Of a DNA stretch of 64,000 nt, positions 8,008-15,631 are shown piece by piece. The translations under genes and the position numbers were made by a program. This DNA is from Bog-159 sp050008575. GTDB taxonomy: Bacteria > Acidobacteriota > Terriglobia > Bryobacterales > Bryobacteraceae. Within the stretch, counting starts at the first letter, position 1; the number at the start of each line of letters is the position of its first letter. The notes beneath the pieces were generated by a model. It had not been told where the DNA came from and made no database searches. It saw only the letters and a program-made list of their open reading frames with translations. The DNA lies in the NCBI GenBank assembly GCA_050008575.1, contig JBEKMJ010000018.1, positions 29,863-93,862 of the forward strand, in the 5' to 3' direction.

Positions 8008-8910
8008 ATGAATACTTTTACCGGCTGTGGTACTGCGTTACTCACTCCCTTCCGCTCCGATCAGTCGCTCGACGAAGCCACCCTCCGCCGGCTGGTCCGC
8101 CGCCAGATCGACGCCGGCATCGATTTTCTGGTGCCTTGCGGCACCACGGGCGAAAGCCCCACGCTCACCCGCGCCGAACACCTGCGCGTCGTCGAGATTA
8201 CGGTCGAAGAGGCCAAGGGCCGCGTCCCGGTGCTGGGCGGCGCGGGCGGCTACAACACGCGCGAAGTCGTCGAACTGGCGCGCGAGCTCGAACACCTCGG
8301 TGTCGACGGCATCCTCTCCGTCACTCCCTACTACAACAAGCCCACGCAGGAAGGTCTTTACCAGCACTACCAGGCCATTGCCGGGTCCATCCGCCTGCCC
8401 ATCGTTGTGTACAGCGTGCAAGGGCGCACCGGCGTGAACGTCGAACCCGCCACGCTCGCCCGCCTGGCCGCCATCCCCAACATAGTCGGCGTGAAGGAAG
8501 CCTCCGGCAACATCGCCCAGATGGCCAGCGTCATCCACCAGGTCCCGCCCGATTTCACCGTGCTCTCGGGCGACGACGCCATCGCCCTGCCCCTGATCGC
8601 GCTGGGCGGCCGCGGCATCGTCTCGGTAGCATCCAACGAAATCCCCGCCGAAATGACGCAACTGGCGCAACTCTGCCTGGCCGGCGATTTCGCCGCCGCG
8701 CGCGCCGTGCAACGCAAATATCTGCCGCTCATGGAGATCAATTTCGTCGAGTCGAATCCCATTCCCGTCAAGGCCGCGCTGGCGCTAATGGGACTGCTCG
8801 AACCCGTCTACCGCCTGCCCATGGTCCCTCCCAAACCGGAGAACCTCGCCAAAATCGGAAAGGTGTTGGAATCCGTCAACCTGTTGGGCCGAGTGACCGT
8901 TGCAAGCTGA
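8008..8910 (+). CDS. dapA: 4-hydroxy-tetrahydrodipicolinate synthase
   Basis: Condenses pyruvate with aspartate semialdehyde. The class I aldolase fold is clear: GCGTALLTPF at the N-terminus, PCGTTGESPTL (pyruvate and Thr-Thr relay), TPYYNKPTQEG with the catalytic Tyr, and GVKEASGNI with the Schiff-base lysine. Length (300 residues) is typical. A Shine-Dalgarno-like GGAAAAGG precedes the ATG. It closes the lysine/diaminopimelate gene run and is followed directly by a palindromic repeat. Confidence 0.95.
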   Translation: MNTFTGCGTALLTPFRSDQSLDEATLRRLVRRQIDAGIDFLVPCGTTGESPTLTRAEHLRVVEITVEEAKGRVPVLGGAGGYNTREVVELARELEHLGVDGILSVTPYYNKPTQEGLYQHYQAIAGSIRLPIVVYSVQGRTGVNVEPATLARLAAIPNIVGVKEASGNIAQMASVIHQVPPDFTVLSGDDAIALPLIALGGRGIVSVASNEIPAEMTQLAQLCLAGDFAAARAVQRKYLPLMEINFVESNPIPVKAALALMGLLEPVYRLPMVPPKPENLAKIGKVLESVNLLGRVTVAS

Positions 8911-8996
8911 GTGGGGCAGGCGCGCAGCCTGCGCGGGCCTCGCAGGCCCGCTCTTCGGCGAGCAAAGCTCGCCGGCGGCTATCAGCTTTCAGCCGT
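8911..8996. repeat. Modular palindromic repeat plus heptad remnant
   Basis: Starts on the base after the dapA stop. Modules: CAGGCGCGCAGCCTG, GCGGGCCTCGCAGGCCCGC and GGCGAGCAAAGCTCGCC, each a hairpin. It runs into GGCTATCAGCTTTCAGCC, an inverse copy of the heptad repeat at 2387-2478. It could act as a terminator-like structure after dapA. Confidence 0.8.
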
Positions 8997-9076
8997 CGGC
9001 AATCTCACCTCGACACTGCAACTTCTTGGCGTTTGCGGGGTTCGTTCTGCAAAACAGACTCACGAAAGGTTTCTTA

Positions 9077-10288
9077 ATGCGAGCTCTCCGGATCGTTTGT
9101 TACAGCATGATTGCAATTTGGCCGCCTGCTGGCAGGTGCCAGGGCATCTTGCCACTGTGCTCCCCCAACATCGTGGCCAACCAGGTGGTGGCGTCCGCCG
9201 CGCAAAGAGAGGCAGCCGGCGATATCGCGCAGCCACCGCTCACCGATCTGGCGGACGGCTTCGCCTGGCCCGACACGCCGGTGGGCGCCATCAAGACCGC
9301 CAGCGGCTACGCATTCTTCGGCAGCGACGGCGGCAGCCACGCCCGCCAGTTCTGGCAAGGGCACTGGTATGGAAATAATAAGTATGGGTCCATTACGCGG
9401 TCGGTGGGATCGCTCGATAATCCACTGGGCTCGGGACCGCCCACCGACGTCACCATCGATCCGAACCCCGATCCGGCGGTAAACCCTTATTATCAGAGCT
9501 ATGATTACATGGGCGGCGGGCCGGTCTACCAAGTGCCGCCCGGGATGTTTGGCGCGGGCAACCTACTGCTGGTTTATCACGCTGAGATTCCGACCGTCCA
9601 GACGCAGAGCTTTTATTCCGTGCTGGGCCTGGCGGCATCGTTGGACGACGGCATGAGCTGGACCGACTTAGGCGAAATTATACGGGTGAATCAGGCGTAT
9701 CGAACGGATTTGGACGGTTTCGATATCGGCGATGCGCCTCTGGCGGTTTCGCCCGATGGTCAATACTTCTATATCTACTTCGAAGATTGGCTCGCCAACG
9801 GGACCACGCATTGGGGAAACACGCTCACTCTGGCTTCCGTGGCAAGGGCGCCGGTCGCGTCTGTGCTGGCAGCCGCTTTCGGCAGCCAGCCGCATGCCGC
9901 CTCATTTCAGAAGTATTATAACGGCGATTGGAACCTGCAGCCGGGAATTGGCGGCTATTCCACGGACTTGAATCCGAATGCGGGATACAGCGGCGAACTC
10001 CAGGTCGCTTACAACGCCGCGATCGAGCGCTACCAGATGATAGTAGGAGAGGGAGTTGTGGTGGCGTACGCGGAGTCTCCCAACGGCCTTGTCTGGACAC
10101 TGCCCTCCTTACTATATGACTTCAGTAACTCGCCGGGTCAACCTACGACCTATGTCGCCCCGGTTGGCGGCGGAGACGACCCGCGGATACTGGGACGGCA
10201 GTTCTATATCTATTACACCCGATACCCGCAGGATGGCGCGGGTTGGAATGGCGCGACGCTGAACAGGTTTACAATTTCCTGTCAGTGA
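9077..10288 (+). CDS. Secreted protein, sialidase/propeller-like
   Basis: 403 residues from the ATG at 9077, which has an AAAGG Shine-Dalgarno 7 bases upstream; the longer upstream frame runs through a repeat and is rejected. The N-terminus (ALRIVCYSMIAIWPP) is a weak signal peptide. The body contains repeated aromatic/Asp strands such as SLDDGMSWTDLGEIIR, the Asp-box-like DDGMSW, and APLAVSPDGQYFYIYFEDW, reminiscent of five-bladed propellers of glycosidases and sialidases. No catalytic residues can be assigned with certainty. Followed after 25 bases by a convergent kinase gene. Confidence 0.6.
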   Translation: MRALRIVCYSMIAIWPPAGRCQGILPLCSPNIVANQVVASAAQREAAGDIAQPPLTDLADGFAWPDTPVGAIKTASGYAFFGSDGGSHARQFWQGHWYGNNKYGSITRSVGSLDNPLGSGPPTDVTIDPNPDPAVNPYYQSYDYMGGGPVYQVPPGMFGAGNLLLVYHAEIPTVQTQSFYSVLGLAASLDDGMSWTDLGEIIRVNQAYRTDLDGFDIGDAPLAVSPDGQYFYIYFEDWLANGTTHWGNTLTLASVARAPVASVLAAAFGSQPHAASFQKYYNGDWNLQPGIGGYSTDLNPNAGYSGELQVAYNAAIERYQMIVGEGVVVAYAESPNGLVWTLPSLLYDFSNSPGQPTTYVAPVGGGDDPRILGRQFYIYYTRYPQDGAGWNGATLNRFTISCQ

Positions 10289-10313
10289 GGCAGCTATCAG
10301 CTGTCGGCAGGCA

Positions 10314-13022
10314 TCAGCGGGCTAGCACTTCCTCGCGCAGCACGGCCCTTCCGGCCAGCGCTTCGCGAAAGCCGAGGACAGCCAGCGCCAGTACGGTTAC
10401 GAGCGCCAGCAGCGACTGTCCGGCGTACCACTTTGAGAAATCCAGCGTCAGTGGGAAGTCGGACAGCAGCGCATTGACGAAGAGCGAGACGGCCACCGCG
10501 ACCAGCCCGTATCGAATCAGGATGTAGAAGGTCAGATTGGCGATCGCGACGCTGAACAGCGAGCCGGCCACCGGATGGCTGAAGCCGAGGTTGTTCAGCG
10601 CCACGTTGAGAGTGCAGTAGAGGGCGGCCGCGCCCCACTCGCTGCGCGCGACCAGGCGGAAAAGAAAGATGACGAACAGCAGCACCAGCGCCTCGATCAT
10701 GCAGATGCCCAGTTGCGCCACCCACGTGCTGGCCGCCCCGCGCAGTCCATCGACCGGGGCGGCTTCGGTGAGGAACCACGGCGGAGCCCCCAGGTACGCG
10801 CGCACGAGTTGCCGGCACTCGGAGAGCACGGTGACCGCCACGCCGGCGACGGCGCCCACCAGGACCTCGCCGCCCACGATGGGATCACGCAGCCGGCCGG
10901 CGATCATACGGCTCCATCCGATAATCGTCTGGGGCCAGCGCCGGCGGACGTAAGGCTCCAGTGCGATATAAAGCACCCACAACACACCGGCCCACAGCAG
11001 GGAAGCGCTGATTCCCGTGATCAGGCTTTGCAACTCCGCGATGGTGGGCACATGATTCGAGCCGATCAACCACAGCAACATCCAGTTGGCAAAGACGAAG
11101 GCCGCCAGGCGAAAGGCGCCGCGCCGGTCGCCGCGGCCCAGGCGCGCATTCCGTCGCGCCAGCAGCGCGCCACCGGTCATCGCCACCGCGAACACTCCCG
11201 CCCAGATGAGGTCCTCGGGCCGCGGCCCGCGACCGGGCGCCGGATTGGTCCACGGTCCGACGATACGGAAATAGGATGGCTTCCCATGCCACGAGGCCGC
11301 TTCCAGCCGTAGCGAGTTGGCCGGGTGGCCTGGATATGCGCCGAGCCAGGCGGCGCGCGCGTCGTACGGCGATGGCGGCGTCCACCGTGGCAGGGTTGGC
11401 GAGAAGCGGGCCGGGTCCAGACCAGCCGCGCTGAACAGCGAACTCCAATCGGGCGGATGGGCGGTTTTCGGGGTATCCTGTGCCTCGTGGACATCCTCGA
11501 TTTGCGGCGGCACAGCCTCCAGCAGGTATAGCCGGCCTCGCAGGTCGGTCTCCAGCAGGATTGTGCCCGGATCGATCAAAGGAGGGTTCGAGTCCGACAC
11601 CGTGCGGGACGGGGAAAGTCCTATGCTGGCCGTGCCAAACCACACACCGGGCACCATATATTGCGGGCTTTGTCGATACCAGAAATAGACGAGCGGCGGC
11701 TGCTGCGCAACCAGAAGCGCCCAGCGATCGGGCGATGGATCGTGCCGCTCCACATAGTTCAGGTAGGATGAGGCGCCGTCAAATCCGAAATGGCTGTCTA
11801 CGGGCGGCTCTGTGTATCCAAACCCGTGCACCAGATCGCGGGCGCGCTCCCTCAGGACATCCGGAGGTTTATCCGTAGGCAGGCTGCCAAACACGTCCGC
11901 CTTGCTGTGCAACACCGCGGCCACGGCCACCCCTGCCACGGCGAGCAGCAACAACGCGACCGCCAGCCGCACGCTGACCGTGGCCGTTTCACGCGAGGCC
12001 GCCACCATTTCGGGCGAAGGCGTTTCGCCGGCGGCCAGCGCCGCGGCCAGCGGGTCGCCGCCGGGCAGCGCCGCCGCCACCAATAGCGCCGACGGGGGAC
12101 GCCGCGCCGGATCCGGTTCCAGGCAGCGCAGGATGACGCGCTCCACGGCCGGGTCCAGATCGCGCACCAGGGTGGATGGGCTGGCGGGCGCGCCGTTCTC
12201 TTCGAGGCGCAGCAACTCCTCGCGCGACTGCGCTTTAAATGCGCGCCGGCCGGTGAACATCTCGTAGAGCACCAGTCCCAACGCGTAAATATCGCTGCGC
12301 ACATCGGCCTGGTTGCCGGCCAACTGCTCTGGCGCCATGTAGGCGGGCGTACCGTAGCGCGCTTCCGCCCCGGTGACTTGCGCGGCCAGCGCCGCCAGCC
12401 CGAAATCGGTGATCAACACCTGGCCGCGGCCGTCGATCATGATGTTGCCGGGCTTGAAGTCGCGATGCAGGACGCCTTTTGCGTGGGCGGCGGCCAGCGC
12501 CGCGCACAACCGGCGAGCGATTTCGACGGCTTTATCGGAGGGCAGCCGGCCGATGCGCCGCAGCAGCGACGACAGGTCCTCGCCATCCACGTATTCCATG
12601 GAGAGGAACGGCATGCCCTCCCATTCGCCGATATCGTACACGCGGCATACGTTGGGATGGGAGACTTGCCGCGCGATGCGGACTTCGTTGTGGAAGCGCG
12701 CCAGCGCCGGGGCGTCGCGCGACATGGCGGCGGGCAAAAACTTAAGCGCGACGGGCTGTTCCAGCTTGTTGTCGTAGGCACGGTAGACTTCGCCCATGCC
12801 GCCGCGCCCGGCCAGCGAGAGGATGCGATAGCGTCCCGCGACCACGGCGCCGGCGGCGAAGCGCCCATCGACGGACGTGGTGGGCGTGACGGAAGGCGGC
12901 CCCGATGTGACCGTATCCGCCCTCGATGGAGATTCCAGTGGGGATTCGAGCGGGCGTCCGCAGGCGGCGCAATAGCGGCTGCCCTCCGGCATGGCGAAAG
13001 CGCAGGAGGGGCATTGAGGCAT
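10314..13022 (-). CDS. Membrane-anchored Ser/Thr protein kinase with zinc ribbon
   Basis: 902 residues from the ATG at 13022. The N-terminus is a zinc ribbon (CPSC...CAAC, residues 4-22). The kinase domain (about 65-330) has GRGGMGEVY, the VALKFLP lysine, HRDFKPGNIM and ITDFGLAAL, then GTPAYMAPEQ; all catalytic residues are present. A transmembrane helix follows (about 375-397, VRLAVALLLLAVAGVAVAAV), then about 240 residues predicted to be extracytoplasmic, then a C-terminal set of six or so membrane helices (about 640-900). This layout suggests a receptor-like kinase with a polytopic sensor. An upstream extension of the frame overlaps the toxin-antitoxin genes and lacks family features. Confidence 0.85.
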   Translation of the reverse strand: MPQCPSCAFAMPEGSRYCAACGRPLESPLESPSRADTVTSGPPSVTPTTSVDGRFAAGAVVAGRYRILSLAGRGGMGEVYRAYDNKLEQPVALKFLPAAMSRDAPALARFHNEVRIARQVSHPNVCRVYDIGEWEGMPFLSMEYVDGEDLSSLLRRIGRLPSDKAVEIARRLCAALAAAHAKGVLHRDFKPGNIMIDGRGQVLITDFGLAALAAQVTGAEARYGTPAYMAPEQLAGNQADVRSDIYALGLVLYEMFTGRRAFKAQSREELLRLEENGAPASPSTLVRDLDPAVERVILRCLEPDPARRPPSALLVAAALPGGDPLAAALAAGETPSPEMVAASRETATVSVRLAVALLLLAVAGVAVAAVLHSKADVFGSLPTDKPPDVLRERARDLVHGFGYTEPPVDSHFGFDGASSYLNYVERHDPSPDRWALLVAQQPPLVYFWYRQSPQYMVPGVWFGTASIGLSPSRTVSDSNPPLIDPGTILLETDLRGRLYLLEAVPPQIEDVHEAQDTPKTAHPPDWSSLFSAAGLDPARFSPTLPRWTPPSPYDARAAWLGAYPGHPANSLRLEAASWHGKPSYFRIVGPWTNPAPGRGPRPEDLIWAGVFAVAMTGGALLARRNARLGRGDRRGAFRLAAFVFANWMLLWLIGSNHVPTIAELQSLITGISASLLWAGVLWVLYIALEPYVRRRWPQTIIGWSRMIAGRLRDPIVGGEVLVGAVAGVAVTVLSECRQLVRAYLGAPPWFLTEAAPVDGLRGAASTWVAQLGICMIEALVLLFVIFLFRLVARSEWGAAALYCTLNVALNNLGFSHPVAGSLFSVAIANLTFYILIRYGLVAVAVSLFVNALLSDFPLTLDFSKWYAGQSLLALVTVLALAVLGFREALAGRAVLREEVLAR

Positions 13023-13082
13023 ATCGGGCCGTCGAACTGACACTGTAGCAAACGGCGCGCGCTTGCCGGCACCGTTCGGGCC

Positions 13083-13102
13083 GCGCCATTTGGCGCTATA
13101 AT
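13083..13102 (+). promoter_or_regulatory. Xre-RES promoter with operator-like inverted repeat
   Basis: A perfect 6-base inverted repeat GCGCCA-TT-TGGCGC (13083-13096) abuts a consensus -10 box TATAAT (13097-13102), with start codon ATG at 13113. The position, between -35 and -10, fits autorepression by the Xre antitoxin. Predicted transcription start near 13109 leaves a very short leader. Confidence 0.6.
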
Positions 13103-13112
13103 CAACGACAGA

Positions 13113-13547
13113 ATGGTAAGCGAACTCCAGGCTGTAATTGAAGAGCTCGGCGGCGAACCGGTGCTGGGCCGCCGGCTGCGCAGCGGCGCCGATCTCCAGG
13201 CCGCCATTCGAGAGGGATTTCCGCAACCCGTCGTGCAGGAGGTAATGCAAGGCGCGGGCATCACGCTGAAGGAACTGGCGTCCAGCCTCGATCTTTCGGC
13301 GCGCAGCCTGCAGCGGAGACGCGAAGGACGTCTGGCCGGGTATGAATCGGATCGCCTCTACCGTCTCGCGCGAATCGTGGCTTTGGCCAAACACTACATC
13401 GGCAATGAGGAGATGGCCACGCGATGGCTGAAGCGCACGAACCGGGCTTTAGGCGGCGCAACTCCGCTCGAATCCATCGATACGGAGATCGGAGCGCGAA
13501 CGGTGGAAGAGGTCCTCGGCCGCATCGCCTATGGCGGCGTGAGTTGA
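13113..13547 (+). CDS. Xre/MbcA/ParS-type antitoxin of a RES system
   Basis: 144-residue antitoxin. The central segment (about 45-75) resembles the Xre-like helix-turn-helix of RES-Xre antitoxins (GITLKELASSLDLSARSLQRR), and the C-terminus carries the toxin-binding DUF2384 pattern (WLKRTNRALGGATPLESIDT, then G...VEEVLGRIAYG). It binds and neutralises the RES toxin and probably represses its own promoter through the inverted repeat just upstream. Its TGA overlaps the toxin start by 4 bases, so translation is coupled. Confidence 0.85.
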   Translation: MVSELQAVIEELGGEPVLGRRLRSGADLQAAIREGFPQPVVQEVMQGAGITLKELASSLDLSARSLQRRREGRLAGYESDRLYRLARIVALAKHYIGNEEMATRWLKRTNRALGGATPLESIDTEIGARTVEEVLGRIAYGGVS

Positions 13548-14008
13548 CGCGGGTTTACCGAATTCTCCGCCGGCAGTTTTCAAAGAAGCCCCTGGACGGA
13601 GAGGGCGCGTACCGCTTCGGCGGACGCTGGTCGAGCGCCGGCGTGCGTTTGGCGTACACTGCCGAGCATTTGTCGCTCGCGGTGCTCGAATACTTCGTCC
13701 ACATCGATGCGGACGATGCGCCACGCGATCTGGTGGCGGTCGCGGCGGATATTCCCGCTAGCGTCTCGCGGATCAAGGTGGCCGAAAAGCGCCTGCCCGC
13801 GGACTGGCGGCGCAGCCCGGCGCCGCCAAGCCTGGCGGCGATCGGCGACGGTTTCGTCAGCGCCGGCCGCGCCGCGATTCTGATCGTGCCTTCCGCGCTC
13901 GCTCCCGCCGAATCGAACTGGCTTATTAATCCGGGGCATCCGGACATGGCTAAGATCCGCGTGCGTCCGTCCGAGACGTTTCGTTACGATCCGCGGTTTT
14001 TTCAATAA
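13544..14008 (+). CDS. RES domain toxin
   Basis: 154 residues starting with TTG at 13544, overlapping the antitoxin stop (TTGA); this was preferred over an upstream ATG that would overlap the antitoxin by 124 bases. RES-family toxins deplete NAD+. The motif Arg-Gly-Gly-Arg in YRFGGRWSSAGVRLAYTAEH, the Glu in LAVLEYFVH, and the Ser in a later NWLINPGHPD region fit the RES triad layout. Starts with the family-typical VYRILRRQ...GEGAYRFGGRW. Appears intact, as does its antitoxin. Confidence 0.85.
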   Translation: MTRVYRILRRQFSKKPLDGEGAYRFGGRWSSAGVRLAYTAEHLSLAVLEYFVHIDADDAPRDLVAVAADIPASVSRIKVAEKRLPADWRRSPAPPSLAAIGDGFVSAGRAAILIVPSALAPAESNWLINPGHPDMAKIRVRPSETFRYDPRFFQ

Positions 14009-14042
14009 GCGCGAGGCAGGGGCGGGCGAAAGCGCGTGTCCG

Positions 14043-14516
14043 CTACTGAATCTGATAGGACAGCCGCACTTCCACGGTCTTCGGCGGGAAGCAGGAGTTG
14101 GTATTGCAGGCCTGGTAGCGCAGTTTGCCTAGCATGATTCCCGGTCCTTGGGATGCTGCGGCGGGCACCTTGAACTTAGCGAGCAGATCGAAATCGCCAG
14201 TGAAGACGGAGAGCGGCTTGTCGGAGAACTCGTACTTCTCCAGTTGCGGCTTGGGGAAGACCGTGGGGCCGTCGGACTCCAGCGCGCCGCCGGACTCCCA
14301 TTTCAGCGACAGCGGGATCAAGTAGTCGTCGCTCGGGTGGTTGCTGTTGACGTGAAAGCCGGGCTGGATGGACACCGCGATCTTCGCCTCTGCAGAGGCG
14401 CCGCGCTTGGCCACCAGCTTCTGTGAAGCTTCCGCGGAGAGATACTGCTTACCTTGCGCCCACAAGCTCGGCAGGCAGAGACACGCCGCCAGAACCGCCA
14501 GCGGGACGCGCCGCAC
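14043..14516 (-). CDS. DsbD-alpha-like (DsbD N-terminal domain) periplasmic protein
   Basis: About 157 residues from a GTG at 14516, chosen because it begins a clear signal peptide (RRVPLAVLAACLCLPSLWAQ); an ATG at 14582 is possible but adds a non-signal segment and a longer overlap. The domain matches the N-terminal immunoglobulin-like domain of DsbD: GFHVNSNHPSDDYLIPLSL and, at the C-terminus, RYQACNTNSCFPPKTVEV with the cysteine pair that accepts electrons. The membrane and thioredoxin parts of DsbD are absent. It overlaps the 3' end of the tlpA-like gene in another frame, suggesting a coupled redox pair. Confidence 0.75.
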   Translation of the reverse strand: MRRVPLAVLAACLCLPSLWAQGKQYLSAEASQKLVAKRGASAEAKIAVSIQPGFHVNSNHPSDDYLIPLSLKWESGGALESDGPTVFPKPQLEKYEFSDKPLSVFTGDFDLLAKFKVPAAASQGPGIMLGKLRYQACNTNSCFPPKTVEVRLSYQIQ

Positions 14517-15075
14517 CTTCCATGATCCCCCCGCCGTGCGGGCGTGCTTGCAATAGTTGTTCGATAGCATTTTCAAATTCACCCTTACTCGTCAGCCCCA
14601 CATGCACGTCGGCGATCTTGCCATCCCGGTCGATCAGGAAGGTGGTCGGGAGAGCCTCAATGCCGCCGAACTTATCGGCGGTGGAGTCGTTGCCGACCAC
14701 CACGCGGTAATTGATTCCCACGTCGGCGACAAAAGGCTTGACGGCGTCCCAGCCCTCGTCGTCCATATCGATGCCCAGCACGGCGAAGCCCTGGTCTTTG
14801 TGCTTGCGCTCGAAATCCATGAACCAGGGGATCTCGATTTTGCAGGGGCCGCAATAGGTGGCCCAGAAGTCCAGCAAGACCACTTTGCCTTTGTAGTCGG
14901 ACAGGCGCACGGTTTTGCCGTCGGCGTCTTTCAGTGCGAAATCGGGGGCGGCGTGCCGTTCAGTATCCGGCTTCAGCGATGCGGCCTTGGCGGGCCTCAC
15001 CGGCGAGCAGCCATAGATCGTGCAGCCCAACAGGAATCCGGTGAGCAGCACGGTGCCCAGGCGCAGAGCCGACAT
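14449..15075 (-). CDS. TlpA-family thiol-disulfide oxidoreductase, lipoprotein-like
   Basis: 208 residues from the ATG at 15075, which has a strong GGAGGAGG Shine-Dalgarno; an upstream start is disfavoured. The N-terminus (LRLGTVLLTGFLLGC) has a lipobox-like LLGC. The thioredoxin fold shows APDFALKDADGKTVRLSDYK, the active site WATYCGPCK, and the cis-proline segment GIEALPTTFLIDRDGKI. Likely a periplasmic membrane-anchored reductase, for example in cytochrome c maturation or thiol repair. The C-terminal 30 residues overlap the next gene and are low-complexity. Confidence 0.85.
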   Translation of the reverse strand: MSALRLGTVLLTGFLLGCTIYGCSPVRPAKAASLKPDTERHAAPDFALKDADGKTVRLSDYKGKVVLLDFWATYCGPCKIEIPWFMDFERKHKDQGFAVLGIDMDDEGWDAVKPFVADVGINYRVVVGNDSTADKFGGIEALPTTFLIDRDGKIADVHVGLTSKGEFENAIEQLLQARPHGGGIMEGAARPAGGSGGVSLPAELVGAR

Positions 15076-15106
15076 AGAACCTCCTCCACTTTTCACTATA
15101 TATCGA

Positions 15107-15583
15107 TTATATCGAGATTCGATTGGATACATCGGACTGGTGGAACCATTGGCGGCGGCGCTCGCGGAAGCGGCCGGCCAGGGTGTATTCGGGGTGCGCG
15201 GAGACGCCCGAGAACATCCACGCCGCGGTGTCGCAGAAGCTTTCGCAGACGTATTCGCGCCAGGGGCGGGTGCGGCGTGCGGCGTCGCGCGCGGCGAGGG
15301 CGTGTTTCCGCCACTCCGCGGACCAGCCTAATTCGCCGCGGGCGCGGCCGCGCAGTTCTTCGCGAAGCAGCGCTTCGTAGGACCAGCGGCGCGGGTTGCC
15401 CAGCCGCAGCCATACGAAATGGAAGATCTCATGGACGAAGATGCGGGCAAATTCCTGCGGGTCGGCAGCGAGTTCGGCGTCGAATACGATGCGCCGCTTG
15501 CTGATGAATGCGCCGGCGTGGACGGGGCCGCGGCGGTCGACGAGGGCGCGGCGGATTTCCAGGCGGATGGGGCGTCCGTCCAT
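15107..15583 (-). CDS. HExxH putative metallopeptidase-like protein
   Basis: 158 residues from the ATG at 15583; the frame upstream reads through a palindromic repeat, so the shorter start is chosen. A zinc motif HEIFH lies at about residues 54-58 (FVHEIFHFVW) and a second acidic block ESFCDTAAW at about 118-126 may supply a further ligand. No signal peptide or membrane helix is evident. It follows the CehA-like gene on the same strand, separated by exactly one repeat element. Activity and substrate are unknown. Confidence 0.6.
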   Translation of the reverse strand: MDGRPIRLEIRRALVDRRGPVHAGAFISKRRIVFDAELAADPQEFARIFVHEIFHFVWLRLGNPRRWSYEALLREELRGRARGELGWSAEWRKHALAARDAARRTRPWREYVCESFCDTAAWMFSGVSAHPEYTLAGRFRERRRQWFHQSDVSNRISI

Positions 15584-15631
15584 GTAGGGCAGGACTCCAG
15601 GCCTGCGCGGGTTCTCTAGAACCCGCTCTTC
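15584..15631. repeat. Palindromic repeat between two minus-strand genes
   Basis: Modules: GGACTCCAGGCCTG-like arm and GCGGGTTCTCTAGAACCCGC, followed by CTCTTC. It fills the whole gap between the two genes and touches the ends of both. Confidence 0.75.
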
